The notes under the pieces: generated by a model
The model's database searches: none
What the model saw: only the letters and a program-made list of their open reading frames with translations
What the model was told of the DNA's origin: nothing
Assembly: GCF_030412965.1 (NCBI RefSeq)
Contig: NZ_JAUHJQ010000003.1
Coordinates: 1-64,000 of the forward strand
DNA length: 64,000 bases
Origin: Nocardioides oceani
GTDB taxonomy: Bacteria; Actinomycetota; Actinomycetes; Propionibacteriales; Nocardioidaceae
Direction of reading: 5' to 3'
Translations under genes and position numbers: made by a program
Shown here: positions 16,029 to 24,918 of the stretch, piece by piece
How the letters are laid out: each line of letters starts with the position of its first letter
Position numbering within the stretch: position 1 is the stretch's first letter

Positions 16029-17036
16029 ATGGAGCCGTACGCCGAGCCGCGCGAGCAGTACCGCCGCTTCGCCGACGAGGCCGCCGACTCCCCGTGCTTC
16101 CGCGACTGGGCGCTCGCCGTCGCCGAGGACCCCGAGGTGCTGGCCTGGCTGGCCGACCTGCCCGCCGGGAAGGCCCAGCCCAACCTCGTGCTCGCCGCGG
16201 CCCGGTGGCACGGCGTACCCGCTCCCGGGCCGTACGCCGCGCTCCGCGAGGCGCTGCTCGGGCCGGCCTCCGCGCGGGTGCGCGCGACGGTGCTCGAGCG
16301 GCGCACCCAGACCAACGAGGTACGTCGCCTGGCGACCCTCGTCCCGGCGTTCGCGGCCCTCGGGCTGGACGAGCCGGTGGCGCTCCTCGAGGTCGGCGCG
16401 AGCGCGGGTCTGTGCCTCTTCCCGGACCGCTGGGGCTACCGGTGGACCGCGCCGGACGGCCGGACCCTGGCCGAGGCGCCGCTGGCCGGCGCCGGCGAGC
16501 TGACCTGCACCGTCGAGCTGCACGCCGACGCGGCCGGCCCGCCGCCGTACCCGGCGCTCCCGCCGTCCGTGGCCTGGCGCGGCGGGCTGGACCTCCACCC
16601 GCTCGACGTCTCCGACCCCGACACGGCGGCCTGGCTGGCGACGCTGGTGTGGCCCGAGCACACCGACCGCCGCGAGCTGCTGGCCCGCGCCGTCGAGGTG
16701 GCCCGCGCCGAGCCGCCGGACCTGCGCGCGGGCGACCTGCTCACCGACCTCCCGCCGCTGGTGGAGGAGGCCGCGGCCCACGGGCCGGTGGTCGTCTTCC
16801 ACAGCGCCGTGGCCGCCTACCTGTCCGCGCCCGACCGGGAGCGCTTCCACGAGCTGATGACCGGCCTGGTCGCGGCCGGCGCCTGCCACTGGGTCAGCAA
16901 CGAGGCACCCGGCGTGCTGCCCCGGGTGACGGCCACCGGGCCGACGCCGCCCGACACCCCGACGTTCGTGCTCGGCGTCGACGGCCGGGCCGTCGCCTGG
17001 ACGCACGGCCACGGCCGGTCGCTGACGTGGCTGTGA
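16029..17036 (+). CDS. DUF2332 family protein
   Basis: This 335-aa protein matches the DUF2332 family: YRRFADEAADSPCFRDWALA at the N terminus, LLEVGASAGLCLFPDRWGYR (about 120-140), and a WVSNEAPGVLP motif near residue 300. The VGASAGL segment resembles a nucleotide or SAM-binding loop, so a methyltransferase-like fold is plausible. The family is common in actinobacteria and has no firmly established role. It lies 31 nt after gabD and may share its transcript. Confidence 0.85.
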   Translation: MEPYAEPREQYRRFADEAADSPCFRDWALAVAEDPEVLAWLADLPAGKAQPNLVLAAARWHGVPAPGPYAALREALLGPASARVRATVLERRTQTNEVRRLATLVPAFAALGLDEPVALLEVGASAGLCLFPDRWGYRWTAPDGRTLAEAPLAGAGELTCTVELHADAAGPPPYPALPPSVAWRGGLDLHPLDVSDPDTAAWLATLVWPEHTDRRELLARAVEVARAEPPDLRAGDLLTDLPPLVEEAAAHGPVVVFHSAVAAYLSAPDRERFHELMTGLVAAGACHWVSNEAPGVLPRVTATGPTPPDTPTFVLGVDGRAVAWTHGHGRSLTWL

Positions 17037-17110
17037 GCGCCGCGAGGTGGATTGAGGCGGCGCCGGGAGGGGAAGGAGCGGTCGGCCGGACCTCACTGCT
17101 GGGAGAAACG

Positions 17111-17689
17111 ATGACCGCCGCGCCTGGGAGCGACCCCGCCGACGACCGCGCCGACGCCCGCGCCGCTGCCCGCCTGGCGCGGCCGGCCCGGCGGCTCGTC
17201 AACCACCCCTGGCTGCTCGTCGCCGCGATCCTCAGCACCTGGGTCGGCTGCTCCCTGGCCTACGCCGCGCTCGAGGACAAGGGCCCCGTGGAGTCGCTGT
17301 GGTGGGGCGTGGTCACCGGCTCGACCGTCGGGTACGGCGACTCCTACCCCGCCAGCACCGCCGGCCGGGCCGTGGCCGTCGTGCTCATCGTCGCGATGCT
17401 CGTCCTGGTCCCGATCGCCATCGGCCACGTGATCGCCGGGCTGGTGCACGACCGCGACCAGTTCAGCCACGACGAGCAGGTCGCCCTCGCCGAGACCATC
17501 GAGTCCCTCCACGACCGCGTCGAGCTGCTCCAGCACCTGCTCGTCGACAGCCTCGCCGACGCCCACGGCGAGGAGTGGCTGCGCGAGCGGCTCGGTGAGC
17601 ACCGGCACGGCGCCGTCCCGGACGACGTGACGGCTGCCGACGACGTGGACGACCGCATGCTCCGGCTGTTCCGGGCCGAACGGCCGTGA
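17111..17689 (+). CDS. Two-TM potassium channel
   Basis: This 192-aa membrane protein has two transmembrane helices flanking a pore loop. The selectivity filter is STVGYGD at residues 71-77, the K+ channel signature. The cytoplasmic C terminus (about 115-192) is charged and helical (VALAETIESLHDRVELLQHL) and could form a coiled coil for tetramerisation. There is no RCK domain, so gating may be by another signal. GGGAGAAAC precedes the ATG. It heads a four-gene set with the lipoprotein, DUF350 and ATP-grasp genes that follow. Confidence 0.9.
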   Translation: MTAAPGSDPADDRADARAAARLARPARRLVNHPWLLVAAILSTWVGCSLAYAALEDKGPVESLWWGVVTGSTVGYGDSYPASTAGRAVAVVLIVAMLVLVPIAIGHVIAGLVHDRDQFSHDEQVALAETIESLHDRVELLQHLLVDSLADAHGEEWLRERLGEHRHGAVPDDVTAADDVDDRMLRLFRAERP

Positions 17690-17738
17690 CCCCGACCGGC
17701 ACCACCCCCCACCCGCGCACCACCCCTCGGAGGAACCG

Positions 17739-18128
17739 ATGACCACCACCGCCCGACGTCGGATGCGCTCGACGAGCGTCGCCCTCGGGGTCACCGCGCT
17801 GATGGCGGCCGGCCTGACCGGCTGCTCGTCCTCGGCCGACTACGCCGCGGTCTGCGTGAACCCCGAGACCGAGGAGCGGGTCGACGACGACGAGTGCGAC
17901 GACGACCGCGACTACAACGGCGTCGGCACGGGCTTCTTCTGGTACTACCTCGGCGCGAGCTCGCGGGTGCCGTCGGTCGGGTCGCCCGTCTCCGGCGGCA
18001 CCTGGAACGGCTCCTCGCTCTCCGGCAAGGTCCAGCGCGGCGGCCTGCCCTCGACCGGCGGCTCGACGGTGAAGTCGACGACCAAGACCGGCGGGTTCGG
18101 CGGCAGCAGCCGCGGCTTCTCCGGCTGA
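17739..18128 (+). CDS. Small lipoprotein, YgiB/YjfM-like context
   Basis: This 129-aa protein has a twin-Arg-like n-region, a hydrophobic core and the lipobox GLTGC (Cys29), so it should be lipid-anchored outside the membrane. The mature part has a short Cys pair (AAVCVNPETEERVDDDECDD), an aromatic GFFWYYLGASSRVP stretch and a Gly/Ser/Thr-rich tail. This resembles the small lipoproteins that accompany DUF350/ATP-grasp genes elsewhere (YjfM/YgiB, DUF1190 type in E. coli); direct family membership is likely but not certain. GGAGGAA precedes the ATG by 4 nt. Confidence 0.75.
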   Translation: MTTTARRRMRSTSVALGVTALMAAGLTGCSSSADYAAVCVNPETEERVDDDECDDDRDYNGVGTGFFWYYLGASSRVPSVGSPVSGGTWNGSSLSGKVQRGGLPSTGGSTVKSTTKTGGFGGSSRGFSG

Positions 18129-18178
18129 CCGCGCGCCCCGCGCCGTACCTCCCCCACCCCGACCCGCGAAGGAAACCG

Positions 18179-18637
18179 ATGTCCGACCTGCTCAACGCCC
18201 TCGGCCACGCCGTCGTCTACGCCGTGCTCGCCGGCCTGCTGCTGGTGGCCGCCTACTACGTGCTGGACCTGGTCACCCCGGGCCACCTCGGCAGCCACCT
18301 GCGCGGCATCGACGAGCGCGGCGAGGAGTCGGTGCACGCGGCCAGCCGCTCCGCCGGCGTCGTGACCGGCGCGTGGCTGGTCTCCAACGCCGCCGTCCTG
18401 TTCACCGCGATCTGGACCAACGGGGAGACCGATCTGGGCTGGGCGCTGGCCTGGACGCTGTCCTTCGGCGTGCTCGGCATCGTGCTCAACGCGGCCATGT
18501 TCTTCGTCATCGAGGCGATCACGCCGGGCGACCTGCGCACGATCGTCACCTCCGCCGGACCCGTGCGCCCCCTGGCGTACGTCGCCGCGGCGGTCGCGCT
18601 CAGCACCGGCGCGATCGTCTGCGCGAGCATCGCCTGA
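18179..18637 (+). CDS. DUF350 (YjfL-like) membrane protein
   Basis: This 152-aa protein has four predicted transmembrane helices (AVVYAVLAGLLLVAAYYVL; GVVTGAWLVSNAAVLF; ALAWTLSFGVLGIVLNAAMF; PLAYVAAAVALSTGAIVCAS), matching DUF350. E. coli yjfL encodes such a protein beside yjfM and yjfC. The function of DUF350 is not established. A GAAGGAAA Shine-Dalgarno precedes the ATG at 18179, and the TGA shares one base with the next start. Confidence 0.85.
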   Translation: MSDLLNALGHAVVYAVLAGLLLVAAYYVLDLVTPGHLGSHLRGIDERGEESVHAASRSAGVVTGAWLVSNAAVLFTAIWTNGETDLGWALAWTLSFGVLGIVLNAAMFFVIEAITPGDLRTIVTSAGPVRPLAYVAAAVALSTGAIVCASIA

Positions 18638-19908
18638 TGTGGCGCCACCGCGCCCGCCCGCGCCCTGACTGGGAGCGGATCGTCACCGAGCAGGGGCTGA
18701 TCTTCCCCACGACGGACAAGCCGGACGGCACCAAGGTGCCGTACTGGAACGAGGCCGCGTGGTACGAGCTGACCCTCGACGAGGTCGAGATGCTCGAGGC
18801 CGCGACCGAGGAGCTGTGGGCGATGTGCGTCGACGCGGCCGGGCACATGGCCGCGACGATGACCGACCAGCGGCTCGGCCTCCCGCCCGGCACGCTCGCG
18901 CTGGTGCGGGAGTCGATCGCGCGGGAGGACCCCGCGGTCTACGCCCGCTTCGACCTCGCCTACGGCGCCGACGGCTCGGTGAAGATGCTCGAGGTCAACG
19001 GCGACACCCCGACCGGGCTGGTCGAGACGGGCGTCGCGCAGTGGCGGTGGGTCGAGGACGTCATGACCGACATCGACCAGTGGAACAGCGTCCACGACCG
19101 GCTGGTCAACTGCTGGCGTCGGCTGCTCAACTTCGGCTCGCTCGGCGACGGTCGGGTGCACTTCCTCTACGACCTCGGGGAGGAGGGCTCCTACGACGGC
19201 GGCGAGATGGAGATGACCGTCACCTACCTGATGGACTGCGCCATCCAGGCCGGCGTCACCGCCCTCGCGCAGCCGATCGCGGAGGTGGGCTGGAACCCCG
19301 ACGCCCGCGAGTTCCGCGACGTGCACGACCAGCCGATCCGCACGGCCTTCAAGCTCTACCCCTGGGAGGAGATGCTCGGGGAGGACTTCGGCCGGCTCAT
19401 CGTCGACGGGGCCGAGCGGCAGCCCGTGCGCTGGTTCGAGCCGCCGTGGAAGGTGCTGCTGTCGACCAAGGCGATCCTGCCGGTGCTGTGGGAGCGCAAC
19501 CCTGGGCACCGCCTGCTGCTGCCGGCCCACTTCGACGAGCCGCGCGACCTCCAGGAGTGGGTCGCCAAGCCGCTGCACGGCCGCGAGGGCGACAACATCC
19601 GCATCCACCTCGCCGACGGGTACGAGACCCGGATGCCGGGCGTGTACGGCGAGGAGGGGTTCGTCTACCAGGGCTACACCCAGCTGCCGGTCTACGAGGG
19701 CAACCACGTCGTCCTCGGCTCGTGGATCGTCGACGGCCAGGCGGCCGGCATGATCGTGCGCGAGTCCGACGGCCCGGTCACCGACTACTTCAGCCGGGTC
19801 GTCCCGCACGCCATCAGCGACGCCCTCTCCCCCGACGACGCCCAGGTGCAGGCCTGGATCCTCGACCGGGTCCCCGCCGACCCGCCCCGGTTGCCGCCGG
19901 GGGCCTGA
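18637..19908 (+). CDS. Glutathionylspermidine-synthase-family ATP-grasp ligase (YjfC/YgiC-like)
   Basis: This 423-aa protein matches the GSP-synthetase ATP-grasp domain. Visible blocks include RFDLAYGADGSVKMLEVNGD (about 105-125), FLYDLGEEGSYDGGEMEMTV, FEPPWKVLLSTKAILPVLW and WVAKPLHGREGDNI (about 307-320, the grasp loop). As in E. coli YjfC and YgiC, the amidase half of bifunctional GspSA is missing. The predicted reaction is ATP-dependent amide-bond formation between a carboxylate and an amine; since actinobacteria make mycothiol and not glutathione, the substrate is probably something else. Its ATG overlaps the DUF350 stop by 1 nt. Confidence 0.88.
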   Translation: MWRHRARPRPDWERIVTEQGLIFPTTDKPDGTKVPYWNEAAWYELTLDEVEMLEAATEELWAMCVDAAGHMAATMTDQRLGLPPGTLALVRESIAREDPAVYARFDLAYGADGSVKMLEVNGDTPTGLVETGVAQWRWVEDVMTDIDQWNSVHDRLVNCWRRLLNFGSLGDGRVHFLYDLGEEGSYDGGEMEMTVTYLMDCAIQAGVTALAQPIAEVGWNPDAREFRDVHDQPIRTAFKLYPWEEMLGEDFGRLIVDGAERQPVRWFEPPWKVLLSTKAILPVLWERNPGHRLLLPAHFDEPRDLQEWVAKPLHGREGDNIRIHLADGYETRMPGVYGEEGFVYQGYTQLPVYEGNHVVLGSWIVDGQAAGMIVRESDGPVTDYFSRVVPHAISDALSPDDAQVQAWILDRVPADPPRLPPGA

Positions 19909-19931
19909 GGGCCGGTGCGGGCGGTGTCGGG

Positions 19932-19959
19932 GTCACCGGTTGACCGGGTACTCCCGCAC
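19932..19959. repeat. CCGGTT-ACCGG dispersed repeat, copy 1
   Basis: GTCACCGGTTGACCGG and the next 12 bases match 27671-27698 at 25 of 28 positions. The core CCGGTTGACCGG (19936-19947) is nearly palindromic. It lies between the convergent ends of the ATP-grasp gene (19908) and the LuxR gene (19962), a position suited to a terminator. Confidence 0.65.
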
Positions 19960-19961
19960 CC

Positions 19962-21005
19962 TCAGGCGGGCGCGCCCAGGGTGGCGGCGAGGCGGGTGCG
20001 CGAGGTGATGCCGAGCTTGCGGTAGACGCGGGAGAGGTGCCACTCGACCGCCTTGACGGTCACCACCAGCTCGGCGGCGATCTGGCGGTTGGTCAGCCCG
20101 TCGGCGGCCAGCGCGGCGACCCGCCGCTCGGAGGCGGTCAGCGCGGCGAGCGCCTCGGACTGCACGCGGTGCGGGGTCTCGCCGAGCCGGTCCAGCAGGC
20201 GACGTACCCGACCACGCAGCGGCCAGAGCTCCTGGCGACCGGCGTACGCCTCCGCGCCGCGCAGCAGGGCGAGCGCCTCCTGCGGGTCCTCGGTCCCGGG
20301 GGCGAGCAGCAGCAGGCCGGCGAGGTCGGTGTCGAGCTGGGCCGCGAGCCGCTCGGCGCGGAATCCGGCCGCGGCCAGCGTCGCCCGCGCCCGCCGGAGC
20401 AGCGCGGTGCGGTGGGCGCCGGAGTCGGCGGTGGCCAGCGTGCGCAGCGCGCTCGCCACGGCGTACGGCGATCCGGAGGCCTCCGCGACCGCGAGGTGCT
20501 CGCGCGCGAGGTCGGCCCCCTCGCGGAACCGCCCGGTGCGCACCAGCGCGAGCGCCGCGCCCGCCCGCCACGGGACCTCGAGGACGTGCTGGAGGCGGAC
20601 CTCCGCGGGCGGGTCGAGCGCGGCCAGCACGTCGCCGGCGGCGGTGAACCGCTCGAGCGCCAGGTCGACCTCGGAGAGCGCCGCGGCGACCTCGCCTCGG
20701 GCGTGGAGCGCGAACGCGGCGACGTCGGCCTCGGCGGCGTCGACGGGGGACCCCACCGCCGCGTACGTCTCCAGCCGGTCCCCCAGCGCGACCACGTCGC
20801 CGAGGTCACCGCGCGCCAGCCGGCACTCGACGGCCGCCAGGGCCGCCCGCACGCCGTCGCGCGGCGCCAGCCCGGACCCGCGCAGCCGGGTCAGCGCCGA
20901 GAGGGCGTCGACGACCCGGCCGGCCCGGACCAGGTCCGCCACGCGGTCGACCGGCGCGGTGGCGACGGTGACGACGGGGGCGGCGGTCTCGGGCACGGCC
21001 GCCAC
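19962..21005 (-). CDS. LuxR-type helix-turn-helix regulator with helical-repeat sensor
   Basis: This 347-aa protein ends in a GerE/LuxR DNA-binding domain (about 285-345: LTASERRVAALAADGLTNRQ, then AVEWHLSRVYRKLGITSRT). The first 270 residues are Ala-rich helical repeats (GRVVDALSALTRLRGSG, GRFREGADLAREHLAVAEAS) resembling the TPR region of LAL/MalT regulators, but the AAA ATPase domain of those proteins is missing. There is no receiver domain. GTG start at 21005; a second GTG lies 2 codons downstream. The target is unknown. Confidence 0.82.
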   Translation of the reverse strand: MAAVPETAAPVVTVATAPVDRVADLVRAGRVVDALSALTRLRGSGLAPRDGVRAALAAVECRLARGDLGDVVALGDRLETYAAVGSPVDAAEADVAAFALHARGEVAAALSEVDLALERFTAAGDVLAALDPPAEVRLQHVLEVPWRAGAALALVRTGRFREGADLAREHLAVAEASGSPYAVASALRTLATADSGAHRTALLRRARATLAAAGFRAERLAAQLDTDLAGLLLLAPGTEDPQEALALLRGAEAYAGRQELWPLRGRVRRLLDRLGETPHRVQSEALAALTASERRVAALAADGLTNRQIAAELVVTVKAVEWHLSRVYRKLGITSRTRLAATLGAPA

Positions 21006-21006
21006 C

Positions 21007-21635
21007 CTAGGAAGCCAGGCCGCCCCGCGTGCCCGGTTCGCGCGACATGGCCGCGGGTGGTCCAGCCAGGTCCCGCCCGACGAAGGCCAGCAGCTGCGCG
21101 GCGTACGTCGCGTCGTCGGCGACCGGGCGGACCGGTCCGAACCGCACCCCCCGGTCCGCGGGGTCGACCACGACCCCGGCGACGGCGAGCAGCCCGCGGG
21201 AGAGGTCCTCGGGCAGCGGCCCGCCGCGGCCGGTCGCCCGGCCGACGTCCCACGCGTGGACGGTGATCTCCAGGGCAGCGGCCGCGACGAGGAGCGGCCC
21301 GGCGAGGCCGGCGTCGCCGACCGCCACCGACCCGTCGCCCCCGGTCGGCTCGCCCGCGACGGCCCGGGTCCACGCCGCCAGCAGCGCGCACGCCTTCTCC
21401 CGCAGCGCGTCGACCCGGGTGAGCGTCGGCGGCGGCGGGTCGACCCGCACGACGCCCTCGGCAGCCTCGGTGAAGGCGTCGAGGGCGTCCTCCATGTGGG
21501 CCAGGAGCGCGCGCAGCGTCCACGCGGTGCACGGTGTGCGCCGGTCGAGGTCGGCGGGCGTGACGTCGGCGAGGGCCATCCGGGCGTAGGCCAGGGACCG
21601 GTCGAGCAGCTCGACGGCGCCGTCGAGCGCCCGGG

Positions 21636-21639
<4 letters not shown>
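21007..21639 (-). CDS. TIGR03086 family protein (mycothiol-dependent/DinB-like fold)
   Basis: This 210-aa protein belongs to the DinB-like helical-bundle group TIGR03086. LLDRSLAYARMALADVTPADLDRRTPC and AWTLRALLAHMEDALDAF give the metal-binding His (LLAHM), and EITVHAWDVGRATG supplies the later His/Asp residues. Relatives use mycothiol as cofactor, for example maleylpyruvate isomerase; the substrate here is unknown. The GTG at 21639 overlaps the sigma factor's TGA (GTGA), so it is the second gene of that operon. Confidence 0.83.
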
Positions 21640-22637
<998 letters not shown>

Positions 22638-22697
22638 GCCCTGTGCCTCCACCTCGGTCAGTCTGCTCCGCTCATCGACCGGCGTCGAGTGCCGAAC

Positions 22698-24287
22698 TCA
22701 TCGGTGCTCGGGCACCGACCCCGCGGCGAGCTCGAGCGCGCGCCGCGCGGCGGGCTCCGCGAGGGCCCGGTCGGCGGCGACCAGGCCGACGCGGGTACGC
22801 CGGTCCAGCAGGTCGTCGACGTCCGCGGCGCCCTCGTGGGTGACGCCGAAGACGAGCTCGGCCAGCGTGACGGGGACGCCCGGCGCGACCGCCGCGAGCA
22901 GCGCGGCCTCGTCCAGCCCGGTCACCTCCACGGCCGAGGCGAGCACGAGCGCGGCGTCGGTTCCGTAGCGACGCACCAGCCGCCGGTCCTGCTCGAGCCC
23001 GGCGAGGACCGGGCGGGGAGCCGCGCCGAGCAGCGGCAGCGTCCGCGTGCGACACGGACCGGCGGCCAGCCCCGCGGCCGCCGGGGTGGTGAGGGCGGCG
23101 TCGACGGCGTCCTGCGCCATCCGGCGGTACGTCGTCAGCTTGCCGCCCACCACGGTGACCATGCCCGAGCGGCCGACCAGCACCGCGTGCTTGCGCGAGA
23201 GGTCCGCGGTGGAGCCGCCGGCGCCGGACTCCAGCAGCGGCCGGAGCCCCGCGAACGCGCCGACCACGTCGGAGCGGTGCAGCTGGCGGGCGAAGCAGGC
23301 GGAGACCACGTCGAGCAGGAAGCCGATCTCGGGCTCGGTCGGCACCGGCACGTCGGGGACCGGTCCCTCGACCGGCTCGTCGGTGAGGCCGACGTACACC
23401 GTGCCGTCGGGCTGGGGGAGCACCAGGACGAAGCGGTTGGTCTCGCCGGGGACCGGGGCGAAGACGGAGACCTGCAGGCCGGGCAGCGCGTCGTCGCGCA
23501 GGACGAGGTGGGTGCCGCGGCTGGGGCGGAGCGTGACCTCCTCGGCGAGGTCGCCCGCCCACACGCCGGCGGCGTTGACGACCATCCGCGCGATGACGGT
23601 CGAGGTCGCGCCGGTCAGCTCGTCGCGCAGCGACACCTCCGTGCCGAGGGTCCCGCCGCCGGCCGGGGCGGTGCCGAGGACGCGGGCGCGGGTACGGACG
23701 GCCGCGCCGTGCGCGGCCGCGGTGCGCGCGACCGTCGTCACCAGCCGGGCGTCGTCCTCGAGCTGGCCGTCCCAGCTGAGCATGCCGCCGCGCAGGCCGG
23801 CCGGCCGGAGGGCGGGCGCGAGCGCGAGCGTCTCGGTGGCCGAGAGCCGCCGCGGGCGGGGCAGCGTCTCGGCGTGGGTCCGGGCCCCGCGTCGCAGGGC
23901 GTCGCCTGCGCGCAGCCCGGCCGCGGTGAGCACGGCCTGGGCGCGGGTGACGCTGCTGGTGAGCGGGACGACCACCGGCATCGGCCGGGTCAGGTGCGGG
24001 GCGGTGACCTCCATCAGCACCCCGCGCTCGACGGCGCTCTCGTGGGCGACGCCGACCTGCCCCTTGGCGAGGTACCGCAGGCCGCCGTGCACCAGCTTCG
24101 AGCTCCACCGCGAGGTGCCGAACGCGAGGTCGTGGGCGTCGACGGCCAGCACCGAGAGGCCCCGGGTGACCGCGTCGAGGGCGACGCCGGCGCCGGTGAT
24201 GCCCAGGCCGACGACCACGACGTCGACCTCGGTCGGCGCGCCGGCGAGGCCCGCGGCGATCCGGGTGGGCGCGAGCGGGGCGCTCAC
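22698..24287 (-). CDS. glpD: FAD-dependent glycerol-3-phosphate dehydrogenase
   Basis: This 529-aa enzyme oxidises sn-glycerol 3-phosphate to dihydroxyacetone phosphate at the membrane, passing electrons to quinone. The N-terminal FAD motif VVVVGLGITGAGVALDAVTR, the GTSRWSSKLVHGGLRYL block (about 58-75), NAAGVWAGDL, RGTHLVL and VGGKLTTYRRMA are diagnostic. A helical C-terminal domain completes the usual length. The GTG start overlaps the TetR stop (GTGA), so the pair is an operon. The position beside an AGPS-like gene and a lipid kinase matches M. tuberculosis glpD1 (Rv2249c). Confidence 0.93.
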   Translation of the reverse strand: MSAPLAPTRIAAGLAGAPTEVDVVVVGLGITGAGVALDAVTRGLSVLAVDAHDLAFGTSRWSSKLVHGGLRYLAKGQVGVAHESAVERGVLMEVTAPHLTRPMPVVVPLTSSVTRAQAVLTAAGLRAGDALRRGARTHAETLPRPRRLSATETLALAPALRPAGLRGGMLSWDGQLEDDARLVTTVARTAAAHGAAVRTRARVLGTAPAGGGTLGTEVSLRDELTGATSTVIARMVVNAAGVWAGDLAEEVTLRPSRGTHLVLRDDALPGLQVSVFAPVPGETNRFVLVLPQPDGTVYVGLTDEPVEGPVPDVPVPTEPEIGFLLDVVSACFARQLHRSDVVGAFAGLRPLLESGAGGSTADLSRKHAVLVGRSGMVTVVGGKLTTYRRMAQDAVDAALTTPAAAGLAAGPCRTRTLPLLGAAPRPVLAGLEQDRRLVRRYGTDAALVLASAVEVTGLDEAALLAAVAPGVPVTLAELVFGVTHEGAADVDDLLDRRTRVGLVAADRALAEPAARRALELAAGSVPEHR

Positions 24288-24901
24288 GGCTGCAGCGTCC
24301 GGGTGAGCACGACGCGCATCTCGGCCTCGAGCGCCGCCTCGGTGACGGTGTCGTCGACCATCGTGTGCGCGGACATGACGAAGCCGTGGGCCGACAGGAC
24401 CAGTCCGCGGGCCATCGCTGCGGGGTCCCCCGCACGCACGTCACCGGAGGCCTGCGCCTCGCGCAGCGCCTGCTCGACGAGGTCGAGCACCAGCTGCTGG
24501 GAGCGGCCCCGGCGGTCCAGCAGGTAGGGGAGGATCAGCTCGGGGTCGAGCTCGACGATCCGCACGAACAGCTCGTTGCCACGCAGCACCTTCACGGTGC
24601 GCACCAGCTTGTCGACCAGGCGCTCGACGACGGTGCGGTCCGGGGCGTCCTCGTCCTCGGTCTCCGCGGCCACCACGACCTCGGTCCACTCCCGGGTCAT
24701 CAGGTCGGCCAGCAGCTGCCGCATGTCCGACCAGGTCCGGTAGATCGTCATCCGCGAGACCCCGGCCCGGCGCGCGACCTCCGTGAGCGTCGTGCGCCGC
24801 CAGCCGATGTCGAGGATGCACGCGCGCGCCGCGTCGAGGTAGCCGTCGCGGGGGCTCGCCGGCTCGTCGGCGCCGGAACCGTTGTGACGAAGTGACGTCA
24901 T
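24284..24901 (-). CDS. TetR-family regulator, Rv2250c-like position
   Basis: This 205-aa regulator has an N-terminal TetR helix-turn-helix (LDAARACILDIGWRRTTLTE, VARRAGVSRMTIYRTW) and a helical ligand-binding half. It is the first gene of the tetR-glpD operon and is divergent from the AGPS-like gene only 17 nt away, so one operator (24903-24917) could control both directions. The ligand is unknown; fatty-acyl-CoA or glycerolipid precursors are guesses from context. Confidence 0.9.
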   Translation of the reverse strand: MTSLRHNGSGADEPASPRDGYLDAARACILDIGWRRTTLTEVARRAGVSRMTIYRTWSDMRQLLADLMTREWTEVVVAAETEDEDAPDRTVVERLVDKLVRTVKVLRGNELFVRIVELDPELILPYLLDRRGRSQQLVLDLVEQALREAQASGDVRAGDPAAMARGLVLSAHGFVMSAHTMVDDTVTEAALEAEMRVVLTRTLQP

Positions 24902-24902
24902 G

Positions 24903-24917
24903 TGTCACAGTGTAACG
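24903..24917. promoter_or_regulatory. Imperfect palindrome in the tetR/AGPS-like intergenic region
   Basis: GTGTCAC-A-GTGTAAC has 5 of 7 symmetric positions and fills the 17-nt gap between the two divergent start codons. It is the natural candidate operator for the TetR protein. Confidence 0.5.
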
Positions 24918-24918
24918 C

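Noticed and set aside
13686..17096. An open minus-strand frame of over 1100 codons
   Set aside because: It lies antisense to the penicillin-binding, aldehyde dehydrogenase and DUF2332 genes, is rich in Arg/Gly/His with no domain, and reflects high-GC codon use.
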